Shown one piece after another: positions 23,794-33,711 of a stretch of 64,000 nucleotides of DNA. The stretch's first letter is position 1, and every line of letters begins with the position of its first letter. The notes below the pieces were generated by a model. The model had not been told where the DNA came from and searched no databases. It worked only from the letters and a program-made list of their open reading frames with translations. The stretch lies in the NCBI GenBank assembly GCA_949082785.1, contig CARVLU010000004.1:33852-97851 (forward strand), read 5' to 3'. The position numbers and the translations under genes were made by a program. Source of the stretch: an uncultured Alphaproteobacteria bacterium. GTDB taxonomy: Bacteria; Pseudomonadota; Alphaproteobacteria; Rs-D84.

Positions 23794-25329
23794 ATGACTT
23801 TTTCAAAAGCATTGAAATTAAACGTATCCGTGATTTGCCTGGGGGCGTTGTGCTGTGCAATGCCGGCGACGGCCGCCGAATACGGGGTTCAGTCGGCGTG
23901 GGACAATCCCAACGCAAACATGGCCGCCGGCAGTATTAAGCCCGGCTATGCCCAACTGGCGTGGTCCGCGGGTAATGTTTTACCGATTAAATTGCGCAAC
24001 GGCATGGTGACAATGGTCACATTGCCCAACGGCGAACAAATCGCCGACGCCCAGATTGGGAACGGGGGCCTGTTTGATATCCAGGCGACCCAGGGCGAAC
24101 GCACCATGTTCATCAGCCCCATGCCGGACAACTTGGGGTCGGACACAAACCTGATTGTGATTGGCAAATCGGGCAACGTTTATACATTTTATCTGCGCAG
24201 CGAACCTTCGAATTCCAGTGAAATTACACATTCCCAGGTGGACGTCGTCCTGGACGGCAACGCCAGTTTGCCGATGGCATCCGCGGCCAGCACCACATCC
24301 GGCGGCGGCATGAATTCGCTGTTTAAAAAGAAATCATCCACCCCATCGACCGTCGGCGTTGACGGCGAAGATTACGGTTGGATTAAATCGATGAAAATCG
24401 ACCCGTCGGAATTCCGCTTTGACCTGGACATTTTTGTCCCCAATCCGGATGATTACGTCATTGCGCCCGAACGCGTATGGCGCGACCGCATTTTCACATA
24501 CATTGATTTCGGGGACAAGGTTATTTCCATGACCCAGCGTCCCGTGGTATCCCTGTTGGTCGAAGGGGGCGAATCCCCGGTCGGATTCCGCACCGACGGC
24601 GAAGATGGGCGCCTGTTGATTGTAGAAGCGGTGGGCGACATGGTCCTGCGCAGTGGCCAGCGTATTGTTTGCATTAAAAAGCGTGAAAAACCGTTCCTGA
24701 TTGCGGATACCGCGTCCGTTATGGCCCTGGCAGAAGCGAACGTGGCCCAATCCATGATGTCCGGCCAATCGTTGAACAACATTGCATACAACGCCGACCT
24801 GGCCGCGATGAGTGGGTCTGTCAACAACTATACCACAACCCCGATGTTTTCTTACAACGGGGCGGCACCGCAACAAATGAACGCCGGCGTTTATGGCGGG
24901 TATTATGCGCCGACGGGATATAACGCACCGGCACCGACATCGTCTGGTGTTTCCATGTTGCCGACGCAACGCAACACGGCGGGCGCCTATTTACCCCAGA
25001 CAAACATCCCATTGATTACCAGCAACCAAACCGGCGTTGCGGTGGAATTGAAATCCGATACCTCGGTCAAGGCGTTAAATGATTACTGGACGGGTCTGCT
25101 GGCGAAATTCAGCGGCGAAGACGGCCAGGGTCTGCTGACCCCGTACAAAGACAGCGTATTCTTTGCTGTCGATGAACAGGGTGTGGGCGACCTGGGGGCG
25201 GATTCTTCGACGGCGCGCCTGTATCGTCTGCGCATTGGTCCGATGTCCGACATCGACACTGCCCAGCGTTTGTGCGACCAGATGCTGAAATTCAGCGGCA
25301 CCAGCTGTCATGTCGTTCGCATCCAGTAA
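23794..25329 (+). CDS. virB9: VirB9/TrbG-like T4SS protein with SPOR-like C-terminal domain
   Basis: This 511-residue protein has a signal peptide (cleavage after ATAA, about residue 28). The VirB9 N-domain spans about residues 35-150 and the C-domain, with the signature RVWRDRIFTYIDFGDKVISM, about 215-310. A Gly/Asn/Thr/Tyr-rich linker follows to about 420, then a SPOR-like domain to the end (LYRLRIGPMSDIDTAQRLCD, ending CHVVRIQ). SPOR domains bind denuded peptidoglycan, so the core complex may be tied to septal or remodelled wall. Normal VirB9 is about 270-290 residues, so the extra half is unusual. Confidence 0.82.
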   Translation: MTFSKALKLNVSVICLGALCCAMPATAAEYGVQSAWDNPNANMAAGSIKPGYAQLAWSAGNVLPIKLRNGMVTMVTLPNGEQIADAQIGNGGLFDIQATQGERTMFISPMPDNLGSDTNLIVIGKSGNVYTFYLRSEPSNSSEITHSQVDVVLDGNASLPMASAASTTSGGGMNSLFKKKSSTPSTVGVDGEDYGWIKSMKIDPSEFRFDLDIFVPNPDDYVIAPERVWRDRIFTYIDFGDKVISMTQRPVVSLLVEGGESPVGFRTDGEDGRLLIVEAVGDMVLRSGQRIVCIKKREKPFLIADTASVMALAEANVAQSMMSGQSLNNIAYNADLAAMSGSVNNYTTTPMFSYNGAAPQQMNAGVYGGYYAPTGYNAPAPTSSGVSMLPTQRNTAGAYLPQTNIPLITSNQTGVAVELKSDTSVKALNDYWTGLLAKFSGEDGQGLLTPYKDSVFFAVDEQGVGDLGADSSTARLYRLRIGPMSDIDTAQRLCDQMLKFSGTSCHVVRIQ

Positions 25330-25375
25330 CGAATTTTTTGGGGACCGCGCGCACCGCGGCGGGGAACGGTAACAT

Positions 25376-27802
25376 ATGAATAAGATAGCCAAACAATTTT
25401 CCGACCTGCGTCAGACGACGCCGAAACATATCCAGTGGTTATTGCTGGTGGCGGCGTTTGTGGTGGTGCTGATATTGTTGACGCTGTTGTTGCGTGGCCG
25501 CACGGAAAAAACGGACGTGGTGACGTTGCCCGATGACGAAAAATTAACACTGGCGGTGACCCCCGACAGTGTGGATTGGGCAAACACGACCGTCGGCACG
25601 AAAAAAACGCAAAAAATCACGATTTCAACCACCGGCGCGGTAAAGATTGCGGCGGTGCGCCTGTCCCGGGAAGTTGCGGGCCTGGCCACGCCCAAAACGA
25701 CATGCACCAACATGGGCGAAATCAATGACAAGATTTCATGCACCATCAGTTTGACGTACGAACCGACGGTCCCGATGGACACGACGGGCGTATCGTTGTT
25801 TGTGGATTGGCGCGGTGTGGACGCGCCGGACGGGATGACGCGCGCGGAAAAAATCCCGATGGCGCTGGGCGCGGTGTCGCCCACCCCGGTGATTCCACCG
25901 GCCCCAAAATCCGAACCGGCCCCCGCACCCGCGGCGCAGCCCGAACCCGACGTCGTCCCGGTTGTTGATATCGAACCGGCGCGCCCCCAGCCCAGCGCGC
26001 AGATTCAGCGTGACATCGACACCATTGCGCCCCCGCTGCCCATGCTGGACAACAAATCGAATGCCAAACCCGCCCCCCAGGTTAATGCGGACGACGACAT
26101 CACGGTGACAATATCTGATGGCTGTTCTGATTTTTCATTCCCGGGCTATAACACATCGGGGCAACAGATTGGCTGGATTAAACCGGAACGCGGCGCGTAT
26201 TATTTCTATCCCTTTGCCGACCGCGAATGCAAAAACGCCACCGGGAAATATAATCCCGACAACGGCATTATCACGGCAATCAACAACCCGTCCCAGAAAA
26301 TCGGCACGGACGCCGAACACATTGGCCACACAACGATTTCGGGGGCCGCATTGCCCCAATTGTCCAACCCGGTTGCCAATTCAAACGTGAACCGTGCCCG
26401 CCAATTGACCAGTGCGGAATTATCACAATCGATGTCGATGGGCACCGGCGCGGCCCAGGTTGCGCTGAAACCGGCGCCGGCATCTGATATTTTATACACG
26501 ACATCCGACGCAAATGTGGTTGCATCGACCCAGCCGTACGACCGGTCGTTCATCCTGCGCCAATATAAACCGATTCCGGCCACAATCGTGTCCGATGTGC
26601 GCGCCGACACAACCCTGATTAATGGCCAGCAATTCTTGCCCGTGCGCGCGACGGTGGACCGCAACGTGTATTCGGACAACGGTCGCACGGTTATCATCCC
26701 GACCGGGACATTGATGTTGGGGTATGTCACCGGCGAAGTGCCGGGCCCGTACAAGACCATTGGTCGTATGGAAATCAAATGGTACCAATTTGTTTTGCCC
26801 AATGGCGTTGAATTTAACTTTGGCGGCGCGACCGATCCGTTTTCCGGCGACGCCCAGGGTCGCATTGGCGTTCCCGGCCGGGGCAGTACGGATTACCTGG
26901 AACAATTCGTGATGCCGATGCTGACCGCGATTGTGCCGGCGGCCGTCAATATGATTGCGCCCATTGCGGACAAATTCGTGAACCAAATCGATTTGGATAA
27001 CAACACAGTTGTGCAATCGGGTACGGTCCGTTCGTCTGAATTGGCGAAAAATGAAATCATCACGGCCTGGAACCAGGTGGCCCAGAAATTAATGGTCGAT
27101 ATGATGGACAACACCACGCCCCCGTTCACGATTGCGGCCGGCACGCGCATTACGGTTTATTCGCCCCAGGATTTGGCGGTGGTCTGCATGGATAATTCCA
27201 AGAAATGTTCATTGCAACATTTGAAAGAACAATCACCGACGGGCAACCCAATGCGTGCGACCCCATCGCCCAGCATTCGTGCGGCGGAAGACGATTCTTG
27301 GATTGGCCAGGTACGTTCGTTCAATTGGGCCGCCGAATACTGTTCGGATTACAAGGATGGTAAATTAAACCTGACCAACGCCCAGGTCCGAGAAATGAAT
27401 TCCAAGGGGATTGATTACAACACGGTTCTGTTCTATTGCCAGTCCAACCAGTACAAGGCGATTAACAACGCGAAACAGGACGCCGTCTTTAACAATCAAC
27501 AGCAGACGTTCCAGAACAATTACAACGTCAGCAACAACGGCACGGGTCTGACGGGGATATCGGGCGACCAAAGTTATAACGAAGATGTCTTGGGCTTGAA
27601 ATACAATGACGACGGCACTATACAAAATCCGTTCAACCAGACATTGCCCGTGGAAACACCGCCGGCAACCATCACCTGCGAAGATGGGACCAACCCGGAT
27701 GCGAACGGTTGCTGTACGGGTGAAATATACACCGACATGGGGGACCAGGGATTTAACTGTTGTCCCGAAACCGGTGGCGACTGTTTTCCGCCGATATTAT
27801 AA
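25376..27802 (+). CDS. virB10: VirB10/TrbI-like T4SS energy-sensing core protein
   Basis: This 808-residue protein has one membrane helix (about residues 20-40), an Ig-like domain (about 50-165), a Pro/Ala-rich periplasmic linker (about 165-235) and a C-terminal TrbI domain. That domain has the blocks INGQQFLPVRATVDRNVYSD, IPTGTLMLGYVTG and GRGSTDYLEQFVMPM, and the IAAGTRITVYSPQDL strand. It connects inner and outer membranes in the T4SS. The last 45 residues are Cys-rich (CCTG, FNCCPETGGDCF), not usual for VirB10. It lies 46 nt after virB9, with a strong terminator after it. The ATPase, pilus and coupling genes are not in this window. Confidence 0.85.
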   Translation: MNKIAKQFSDLRQTTPKHIQWLLLVAAFVVVLILLTLLLRGRTEKTDVVTLPDDEKLTLAVTPDSVDWANTTVGTKKTQKITISTTGAVKIAAVRLSREVAGLATPKTTCTNMGEINDKISCTISLTYEPTVPMDTTGVSLFVDWRGVDAPDGMTRAEKIPMALGAVSPTPVIPPAPKSEPAPAPAAQPEPDVVPVVDIEPARPQPSAQIQRDIDTIAPPLPMLDNKSNAKPAPQVNADDDITVTISDGCSDFSFPGYNTSGQQIGWIKPERGAYYFYPFADRECKNATGKYNPDNGIITAINNPSQKIGTDAEHIGHTTISGAALPQLSNPVANSNVNRARQLTSAELSQSMSMGTGAAQVALKPAPASDILYTTSDANVVASTQPYDRSFILRQYKPIPATIVSDVRADTTLINGQQFLPVRATVDRNVYSDNGRTVIIPTGTLMLGYVTGEVPGPYKTIGRMEIKWYQFVLPNGVEFNFGGATDPFSGDAQGRIGVPGRGSTDYLEQFVMPMLTAIVPAAVNMIAPIADKFVNQIDLDNNTVVQSGTVRSSELAKNEIITAWNQVAQKLMVDMMDNTTPPFTIAAGTRITVYSPQDLAVVCMDNSKKCSLQHLKEQSPTGNPMRATPSPSIRAAEDDSWIGQVRSFNWAAEYCSDYKDGKLNLTNAQVREMNSKGIDYNTVLFYCQSNQYKAINNAKQDAVFNNQQQTFQNNYNVSNNGTGLTGISGDQSYNEDVLGLKYNDDGTIQNPFNQTLPVETPPATITCEDGTNPDANGCCTGEIYTDMGDQGFNCCPETGGDCFPPIL

Positions 27803-27827
27803 ACCCGCATCATGCGGGTTTATTTTT
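27801..27827 (+). terminator. Terminator of the VirB operon
   Basis: AAACCCGCA/TGCGGGTTT hairpin followed by a T run. Confidence 0.85.
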
Positions 27828-28064
27828 GGATAACGTTTTTTTGACCATTAAAATTCGGGCACATTTATGTGCCCAAAATTTTATGGGCCGCTGGGCGGAA
27901 TCTGGCACCGTGACGGCGCGATTCGACTGACCCGGATTAAATCAGCCCAGCGATATAGATTTCCGATTCGAACTTCAACCTTTGGTTGTAACGTTTTACA
28001 GGAAACTATTCTTAATCTATATATTAAAAAGTCCGCAACATTTTTACCAACAAGGAGAGCAAGA

Positions 28065-28412
28065 ATGACACAACAAACCATGCAAACAACTATCCCGGCC
28101 GAAAAGTTTCAAAATGCGGAACAGCTGTGGTTTTGGTTTTTGTACGCACGCAGCGTACGAAACGGCTTTGTCCGGGGCCATATGACGTCCCAGCGTCGCA
28201 TCTGCGAATTGCTGGACGTGGAAACATTGGTAACGAAACTGTATTTATCGGGCCGACTGACCGACGCCCAACTGTCCGTGATGAAGGAATTTGGTGACCG
28301 TCGCCGCGCCCCGCACCAACACATCTGGGCCGAAAATAAAAAGGCAGAATTATGGCGCACCGCCATGTCCGTATTAAACGCCGCCGCCACGGCACGCGGT
28401 TGGATTGAATAA
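28065..28412 (+). CDS. Hypothetical protein, 115 aa
   Basis: I do not recognise this family. It is soluble, with a helix-rich core (EQLWFWFLYARSVRNGFVRG, then SQRRICELLDVETLVTKLYL) and a conserved-looking basic segment (FGDRRRAPHQHIWAENK). The ATG has an AAGGAGAG site. A next gene in the same direction starts 14 nt after the stop, so the two are an operon. The 235 nt upstream hold a perfect hairpin GGGCACA/TGTGCCC near 27858 and no ORF. Confidence 0.6.
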   Translation: MTQQTMQTTIPAEKFQNAEQLWFWFLYARSVRNGFVRGHMTSQRRICELLDVETLVTKLYLSGRLTDAQLSVMKEFGDRRRAPHQHIWAENKKAELWRTAMSVLNAAATARGWIE

Positions 28413-28426
28413 ATCCGGGGGATAAC

Positions 28427-28771
28427 ATGATTATTATCGCATTTGCACAAAACACATCCCGCATATGGCCACGGATAATTTGCCGCAGATATCGCCATTG
28501 TGCGGTGATTGCACCCGCGGGGGACAAATTGGTACTGCACCAATTTACGCGCCGGGGCCAATGCACAACATTGACATTATCCGCGCGTGATATGCGCATT
28601 CTGGGACGCGGCGGCTGGGTGTTTATCTATCTGCCGGGAACACTGGCCGCGGATTTTGATGGCGCATCCGCCCGCACATGTGTCGCAATGGCCAAACATG
28701 CGGCACGCATCAGCGCCCCATTTGTCCAGACGCCATTGGCGCTGTACAAATATCTGATGCGCCGCGCATAA
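28427..28771 (+). CDS. Hypothetical protein, possibly a permuted papain-like hydrolase
   Basis: This 114-residue protein reads like small proteobacterial proteins that I recall as circularly permuted NlpC/P60-type folds: an early RYRHCAVI strand, then RDMRILGRGGWVFIYLP, then a helix with a Cys (SARTCVAMAKHA) and a closing PFVQTPLALYKYL. If so, the Cys in RTCVAM and a His would be catalytic. No signal peptide. Co-transcribed with the preceding gene. Function remains unproven. Confidence 0.5.
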   Translation: MIIIAFAQNTSRIWPRIICRRYRHCAVIAPAGDKLVLHQFTRRGQCTTLTLSARDMRILGRGGWVFIYLPGTLAADFDGASARTCVAMAKHAARISAPFVQTPLALYKYLMRRA

Positions 28772-28774
28772 CCA

Positions 28775-28797
28775 ATCCCGCCCCGGCGGGATTTTTA
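28775..28797 (+). terminator. Intrinsic terminator
   Basis: TCCCGCC/GGCGGGA hairpin followed by TTTTT. Confidence 0.8.
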
Positions 28798-28852
28798 ATT
28801 TATCGGGCACTTCACTTCTGTGGCACCGCATGGCGCGGCAATGGGGATGGAT

Positions 28853-28878
28853 AAAAAAATCCCCGCGGATGCGGGGAT
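28853..28878 (-). terminator. Terminator after yidC
   Basis: Minus-strand hairpin ATCCCCGC/GCGGGGAT followed by seven T residues. Confidence 0.85.
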
Positions 28879-28882
28879 AGTC

Positions 28883-30469
28883 TTATTTCCGGGTGGACCG
28901 TTTAATGATGTAAATCTGACCGATACCGAACAAATTCGACACCGTCCAATACAGCACCAATCCCGCCGGCATCCACGCAAACATCACCGTGAACAACAGC
29001 GGCATCCATTTCATCATCCGCTGGGTCTGGGCGGCCATATCATTGCCGGCCGCACTGGCACCGGATTGCAGACGCTGTTGCCAATACATGGTTGCGCCCA
29101 TCAAAATCGGCATAATAAAGTACGGATCCATCACGGCCAAATCAGAAATCCACAGGAAATGTGCACTGCGCATCTGAACGGAAATCAATAACGCTTTGTA
29201 CAATGCAAAGAAAATTGGAATCTGAATCAGCATCGGCAAACAACCCGACATCGGCGATGTTTTGTGCGTTTGATACAGACGCATCATTTCCATCTGCATG
29301 CGCGGTTTGTCATTCGCGTACAGCTTTTGAATACGGGCCATTTCCGGCTGCATCTTTTGCATGGTCATCATCGATGTGTACGATTTGCGCGTCAACGGCC
29401 ACAAAATCCCGCGCAGCACCAACGTCAACAAAATAATCGCCACGCCGTAATTCATCACAATACCGTACAGCGCGTTCAACGCCCACAGCATCGGCCGTGC
29501 CAAGAACCAGAACCACCCGTAATCCATTGTTTTATCCACGCCCGGGATAACCGTCGCCGCATGGGACAATGTGCGCTGTTCACGCGGTCCCGCATACAGA
29601 TGCGTGCGAATGGTTTCGGTCGCGCCATTGGCAATTGTGCGCGCACCGGCGGACGCGTCCGCCTGGTACCGGGCGACGTCATAATTGTCATCCAACTTTT
29701 TCATGCGAATCGTTTGGTCGGGCGAATCGACCGCGACAAACGTTTCCCAATATTGGTCGGCAAACCCGACAAAGCCGTTTGTGGTTGTGTACGCATATGC
29801 GCGGCGTGATAAATCATGCCAATCTTCGCGTTCGATATCGGAATTGGCGTATGCAATCGCACCGGTAAATACGCCCGCGGTTGATTTGCCGCCCGCGTCC
29901 CGCACGATGCGCGCATATGGCGAAACGGTGATGTCGCGACCACTGCGGTTTGTGATTTCGTCGGTCACGGTGATAATGTAATTGTCGGCCGTGACAACGC
30001 GGCGATACGACACGCCGTCGGCACTGCGCCATGTCATGGCGCCGTCCGCCCCCATGCGCCATACGGTGCCGACCGCCGGTGCCGTTGTGCCGGTGGCCAA
30101 CAAACCAATTTCCGCAAAATCATTATCACCGGCCAATAATGTCACGGGATGGCCCGCGTTATCGGATTTTTCCGATTGGGCAAAATCTTTTAACTGAATC
30201 TGATTGATGCGCAATCCCTGGACCCGGGCGGTGATATTATCCGTCGCGGTGTCAAACGCGGGCACCGCCGACAAATCGGCGACGGGCGCGGGCGCCGGGG
30301 CATTGTCCACATTTTTTTTCGGACCAAACCAGATTGAAACCAACCACCAAGAAATCAAAAATAAAATAATCCACCACAAAACGCCGGAAAAGCGCGGCTT
30401 TTTTCCCGCCGCGCTGTTATTGGCATTCCATTGATTAAACCCAGAATTTTTATCCAAAAACTTTACCAT
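28883..30469 (-). CDS. yidC: Membrane protein insertase YidC
   Basis: This 528-residue protein has an N-terminal membrane helix (about residues 28-48), a large periplasmic beta domain (about 85-310) and the five-helix insertase core with the segments MNYGVAIILLTLVLRGILWPLTRKS (positions about 350-375, conserved Arg) and SPMSGCLPMLIQIPIFFALY. It inserts inner-membrane proteins alone or with SecYEG. lspA ends 2 nt upstream, so the two are coupled. The usual rpmH-rnpA-yidC neighbourhood is broken: rpmH is at 55.4 kb. Confidence 0.95.
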   Translation of the reverse strand: MVKFLDKNSGFNQWNANNSAAGKKPRFSGVLWWIILFLISWWLVSIWFGPKKNVDNAPAPAPVADLSAVPAFDTATDNITARVQGLRINQIQLKDFAQSEKSDNAGHPVTLLAGDNDFAEIGLLATGTTAPAVGTVWRMGADGAMTWRSADGVSYRRVVTADNYIITVTDEITNRSGRDITVSPYARIVRDAGGKSTAGVFTGAIAYANSDIEREDWHDLSRRAYAYTTTNGFVGFADQYWETFVAVDSPDQTIRMKKLDDNYDVARYQADASAGARTIANGATETIRTHLYAGPREQRTLSHAATVIPGVDKTMDYGWFWFLARPMLWALNALYGIVMNYGVAIILLTLVLRGILWPLTRKSYTSMMTMQKMQPEMARIQKLYANDKPRMQMEMMRLYQTHKTSPMSGCLPMLIQIPIFFALYKALLISVQMRSAHFLWISDLAVMDPYFIMPILMGATMYWQQRLQSGASAAGNDMAAQTQRMMKWMPLLFTVMFAWMPAGLVLYWTVSNLFGIGQIYIIKRSTRK

Positions 30470-30471
30470 AC

Positions 30472-31014
30472 TTATTTACCACCCTTTGTTTCGCACGCCG
30501 CCATGCAACGCCGTCTGTTCAGATACCAGTTCAATATATATAATCCGACGCCCACCGCAATACAAGTGTCGGCGACATTGAACGCCGGCCAGTGAATCCC
30601 GCCGATATGAAAGTCCAAGAAATCAATCACCGCGCCAAAACGCACCCGGTCAATCAGGTTCCCAATCGCCCCGCCCAGAATCAGCGCCAACGGCACGCGT
30701 TCATACGCGCACGCGCGGCACGCCATGTAATGCGCGATAAACCCGACAATCGCCCCGGTAAAGATGACGATAATCAGCGGGGCCGTTTCACCCAACCCGC
30801 GCAGCAATGAAAACGACGCGCCCGGATTCCACGTGAACACAATGTTAAAGAAATTTGTCACCTGGTCCATCAGATACGGCACCGGCACCAAATCCCACGC
30901 GCCGCCAAACAACGGCACGCCCCCCGTCAACAGGTACAACAGATACCCCTTGGACAGTTGGTCCAGAACAATGACACCCAGAATAATTGCAAAATATTTT
31001 AAAATCTTTTTCAT
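30472..31014 (-). CDS. lspA: Lipoprotein signal peptidase
   Basis: This 180-residue protein has four membrane helices. The catalytic aspartates are Asp122 in GGAIGNLIDRVRFG and Asp149 in WPAFNVADT. It removes signal peptides from prolipoproteins after diacylglyceryl transfer. The start MKKILKYFAIIL was chosen over an upstream extension lacking similarity. A lipoprotein substrate candidate is present at 51149. Confidence 0.95.
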   Translation of the reverse strand: MKKILKYFAIILGVIVLDQLSKGYLLYLLTGGVPLFGGAWDLVPVPYLMDQVTNFFNIVFTWNPGASFSLLRGLGETAPLIIVIFTGAIVGFIAHYMACRACAYERVPLALILGGAIGNLIDRVRFGAVIDFLDFHIGGIHWPAFNVADTCIAVGVGLYILNWYLNRRRCMAACETKGGK

Positions 31015-31129
31015 GAACTTTCCCCGTTGGATGCAATATAACAATTCGCCCCCGCAAAAGCAAATAAAATGTCCCCCATAAATCCTGTAATTCATGGGGA
31101 ACAATTCCTGTGATTTACGACGCGGGCAA

Positions 31130-32833
31130 TTATTTTTTTTCTTCGCCCGGGGCGACGCGCGCGTAATTGTTGGCGCGCATTTCTTGCAGCAACGCTTCTA
31201 TCTTGCGTTCGGACACGCCCACGTTTTCCAGCACCCCGTACGCCAATCGGAACGAAGATTCGATGGTTTCTGGTTGCGCTTCGGTCACACCGCGGGCGAC
31301 CAATTCCCGGGATTCGGCCAAATTGCGCGCCCGGGCAAAAATCTTGACACGCGGGGCGATTGAATGCACGGACCGCACGGTGTTGTGTGCCGTCGTCGAA
31401 TTGTCCAGCGCAACCACCACCGCACGCGTTTTGCGAGGTGCCAACCCAAAATCGCGCAGCACGGTTTCACTGCTGGTATCGCCATAGTAAACATTATACC
31501 CGCGGTCGCGCCCAATCATCACCGCGTCCACATTTAAATCCAGCGCAACATAACTGATGTTTTCCGCGTCCAGCATTTGCGCCACAATCTGGCCCACGCG
31601 CCCAAACCCACAAATAATCACATCGGGTTTTTGTTGCGGCAGATTTTTATTCACCTGTTTCTGGCGCCAATGTGAAAACAGACGCCCCGATTTTTGCAAC
31701 CGGTCATAAATCGCCAACAGTATCGGCGTCGCAATCATCGACAGAATAATAATGGCGGTCAAAATTTCTTCGTGCAGAACGGGGATGGCTTCGATTCCGC
31801 TGTTCTTCATTGTTTGCAGTATCAGCAGACCGAATTCCCCCCCCTGGGCCAGTATCAGGGCAATCATGGCGGCATCTTGGGACAATACGCCGCGCACGCG
31901 CGCCACGATATAAATCGCCGCAAATTTCAAGAACACCAACCCCATCAGCCCCATCGCCACAATCAGCCAGTTATCGACCAAGAACGGAATATTCAACCCC
32001 ATCCCCAGCGATACGAAAAACAGCGCGATAAACAGCATCGCATACGGCCCGATTTCCGCCCGAATTTGATGGCGATAAATCGTTTCCGACATCAGCATCC
32101 CGCCCAAAAACGCCCCCAGCGCTGGCGGCAGCCCAAACATATCCATCACCACCGCCCACACAATGATGTTCAGCATGATGGCCAGCAAAAAAGCTTCTTT
32201 GGACCGCAGACGTGCGACCATGCGCATGACCGGATTTAAAATTAACCGCGCGACAATCATCACCCCCAGCACCAGGCCCACCGACATCACCAAAACATCA
32301 ATGACCGTCGCCCCCAGGTTAAATGATTTACCCGCCAACACCGGCAACATCGCCAACAGCGGGATTGCCAGCAAATCTTGGAACAACAAAATCGAAAACG
32401 TCTGGCGGCCCATATTGGTTGATAATTCATTGCGGTCGGCCAGCAATTGCAGATCTTCGGACGCGCTGGACATCGCCAGTATCAGGGCCACCATCACGCA
32501 CCCCATAATCGTCCACGACGTCAATCCGAACAACACCGGGAATAAAACCGCCACCACCATCAACACCTGGGCCGCGCCAAATCCGAAAATGGTGTGCTTC
32601 ATCTGCCACAAACGCTTGATATTCAGTTCCAGCCCGATATTAAACCACAAGAACATTATCCCCAGTTCCCCCAGGAATGTCCACGTGTCGGTTAATTGAA
32701 ACAGGTTCAACAGATACGGCCCCGACAAAATCCCCGCAAACAAAAACGCCAGCAACGTCCCCACCCGCGCCAGACGCAATACAAACACCAAAACAAATGC
32801 GATTCCAAAAAACGCCAACACAGACAACGGCAT
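31130..32833 (-). CDS. KefB/KefC-type monovalent cation:proton antiporter with TrkA-N domain
   Basis: This 567-residue protein has 12-13 hydrophobic segments of the CPA2 exchanger family up to about residue 390, including the family segment FLWFNIGLELNIKRLW. A cytosolic Rossmann RCK/TrkA-N domain follows (VIICGFGRVGQIVAQML, GxGxxG, then YVALDLN). It probably exports K+ or Na+ against protons under nucleotide or glutathione-adduct control. A GGGGGG ribosome site precedes the ATG. No Kef ancillary subunit lies nearby. Confidence 0.88.
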   Translation of the reverse strand: MPLSVLAFFGIAFVLVFVLRLARVGTLLAFLFAGILSGPYLLNLFQLTDTWTFLGELGIMFLWFNIGLELNIKRLWQMKHTIFGFGAAQVLMVVAVLFPVLFGLTSWTIMGCVMVALILAMSSASEDLQLLADRNELSTNMGRQTFSILLFQDLLAIPLLAMLPVLAGKSFNLGATVIDVLVMSVGLVLGVMIVARLILNPVMRMVARLRSKEAFLLAIMLNIIVWAVVMDMFGLPPALGAFLGGMLMSETIYRHQIRAEIGPYAMLFIALFFVSLGMGLNIPFLVDNWLIVAMGLMGLVFLKFAAIYIVARVRGVLSQDAAMIALILAQGGEFGLLILQTMKNSGIEAIPVLHEEILTAIIILSMIATPILLAIYDRLQKSGRLFSHWRQKQVNKNLPQQKPDVIICGFGRVGQIVAQMLDAENISYVALDLNVDAVMIGRDRGYNVYYGDTSSETVLRDFGLAPRKTRAVVVALDNSTTAHNTVRSVHSIAPRVKIFARARNLAESRELVARGVTEAQPETIESSFRLAYGVLENVGVSERKIEALLQEMRANNYARVAPGEEKK

Positions 32834-32874
32834 TGAATCCCCCCTACTCTCTGCTTATGCAATACTTGGTTTTA

Positions 32875-33711
32875 TTATATCAAAATATTCGCCGCCAATT
32901 CAGCAAATTTTTCGGGCGACAATTCTTCGGCGCGTTCCATCCCCGTCAAGCCAAAGCGCCCCCAGTCCACGCCCGAAATAATGCCGCGAATCATTTTACG
33001 CCGCTGGCCAAACAAACGGGCCGTCATGGCGGAAATACGCGACAAATCGCCGATGGCGGCAATCTTGGCTGGGTTTGGAATAATTTGCACAACGGCCGAT
33101 TCCACCTTGGGCCGGGGGACAAATGCGGTGGACGGCACATCAAACAAAATCCGCGCATCCGCAATCAGTGATGTCAACACCCCCAGCCGGCCATATTGCG
33201 CATCCCCGGGGCGTGCGACGATACGCTGGGCAACTTCCCTTTGGAACATCAGCGTCAATGACTGAATACCGCGCCCATCGGGCTGGGCCGCAATTTTCTG
33301 CAACCAGTGGATCAGCAATTCCGTCCCGACATTGTACGGCAAATTGGAACAAATCGCATATTTATCCAGATTCAGTTCCGATGTATCGACCCGCAACGCA
33401 TCACCAAAAATAATTTCCATGCGCCCCGCCGCCGCATCCGCAATGCGGTTTAAAATTGGGGCTGTGGTGGCATCCTTTTCAATGACGATTAATCGCGGGG
33501 CGCCGGCCATCAATAATGCGCGCGTCAAACCGCCCGGGCCGGGGCCCACTTCGACAACGGGCATCTGTTCAATATCGGGAACACTGCGCGCGATACGCCC
33601 CGTCAGATTCAAATCAAACAGAAAATTTTGGCCCAATTGCTTTTTGGGTTCCAAACCGCAATCACGCATCATAACCGATACCGGCGGCAAAGATTCCACA
33701 GTCATTGTCAT
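32875..33711 (-). CDS. rsmA: 16S rRNA dimethyladenosine transferase
   Basis: This 278-residue protein dimethylates two adjacent adenosines near the 3' end of 16S rRNA. SAM-binding motif VGPGPGGLT is at residues 55-63 and catalytic motif NLPY at 123-126. The N-terminal KKQLGQNFLFD is typical. The start overlaps the recR stop by 4 nt, so translation is coupled. Confidence 0.96.
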   Translation of the reverse strand: MTMTVESLPPVSVMMRDCGLEPKKQLGQNFLFDLNLTGRIARSVPDIEQMPVVEVGPGPGGLTRALLMAGAPRLIVIEKDATTAPILNRIADAAAGRMEIIFGDALRVDTSELNLDKYAICSNLPYNVGTELLIHWLQKIAAQPDGRGIQSLTLMFQREVAQRIVARPGDAQYGRLGVLTSLIADARILFDVPSTAFVPRPKVESAVVQIIPNPAKIAAIGDLSRISAMTARLFGQRRKMIRGIISGVDWGRFGLTGMERAEELSPEKFAELAANILI

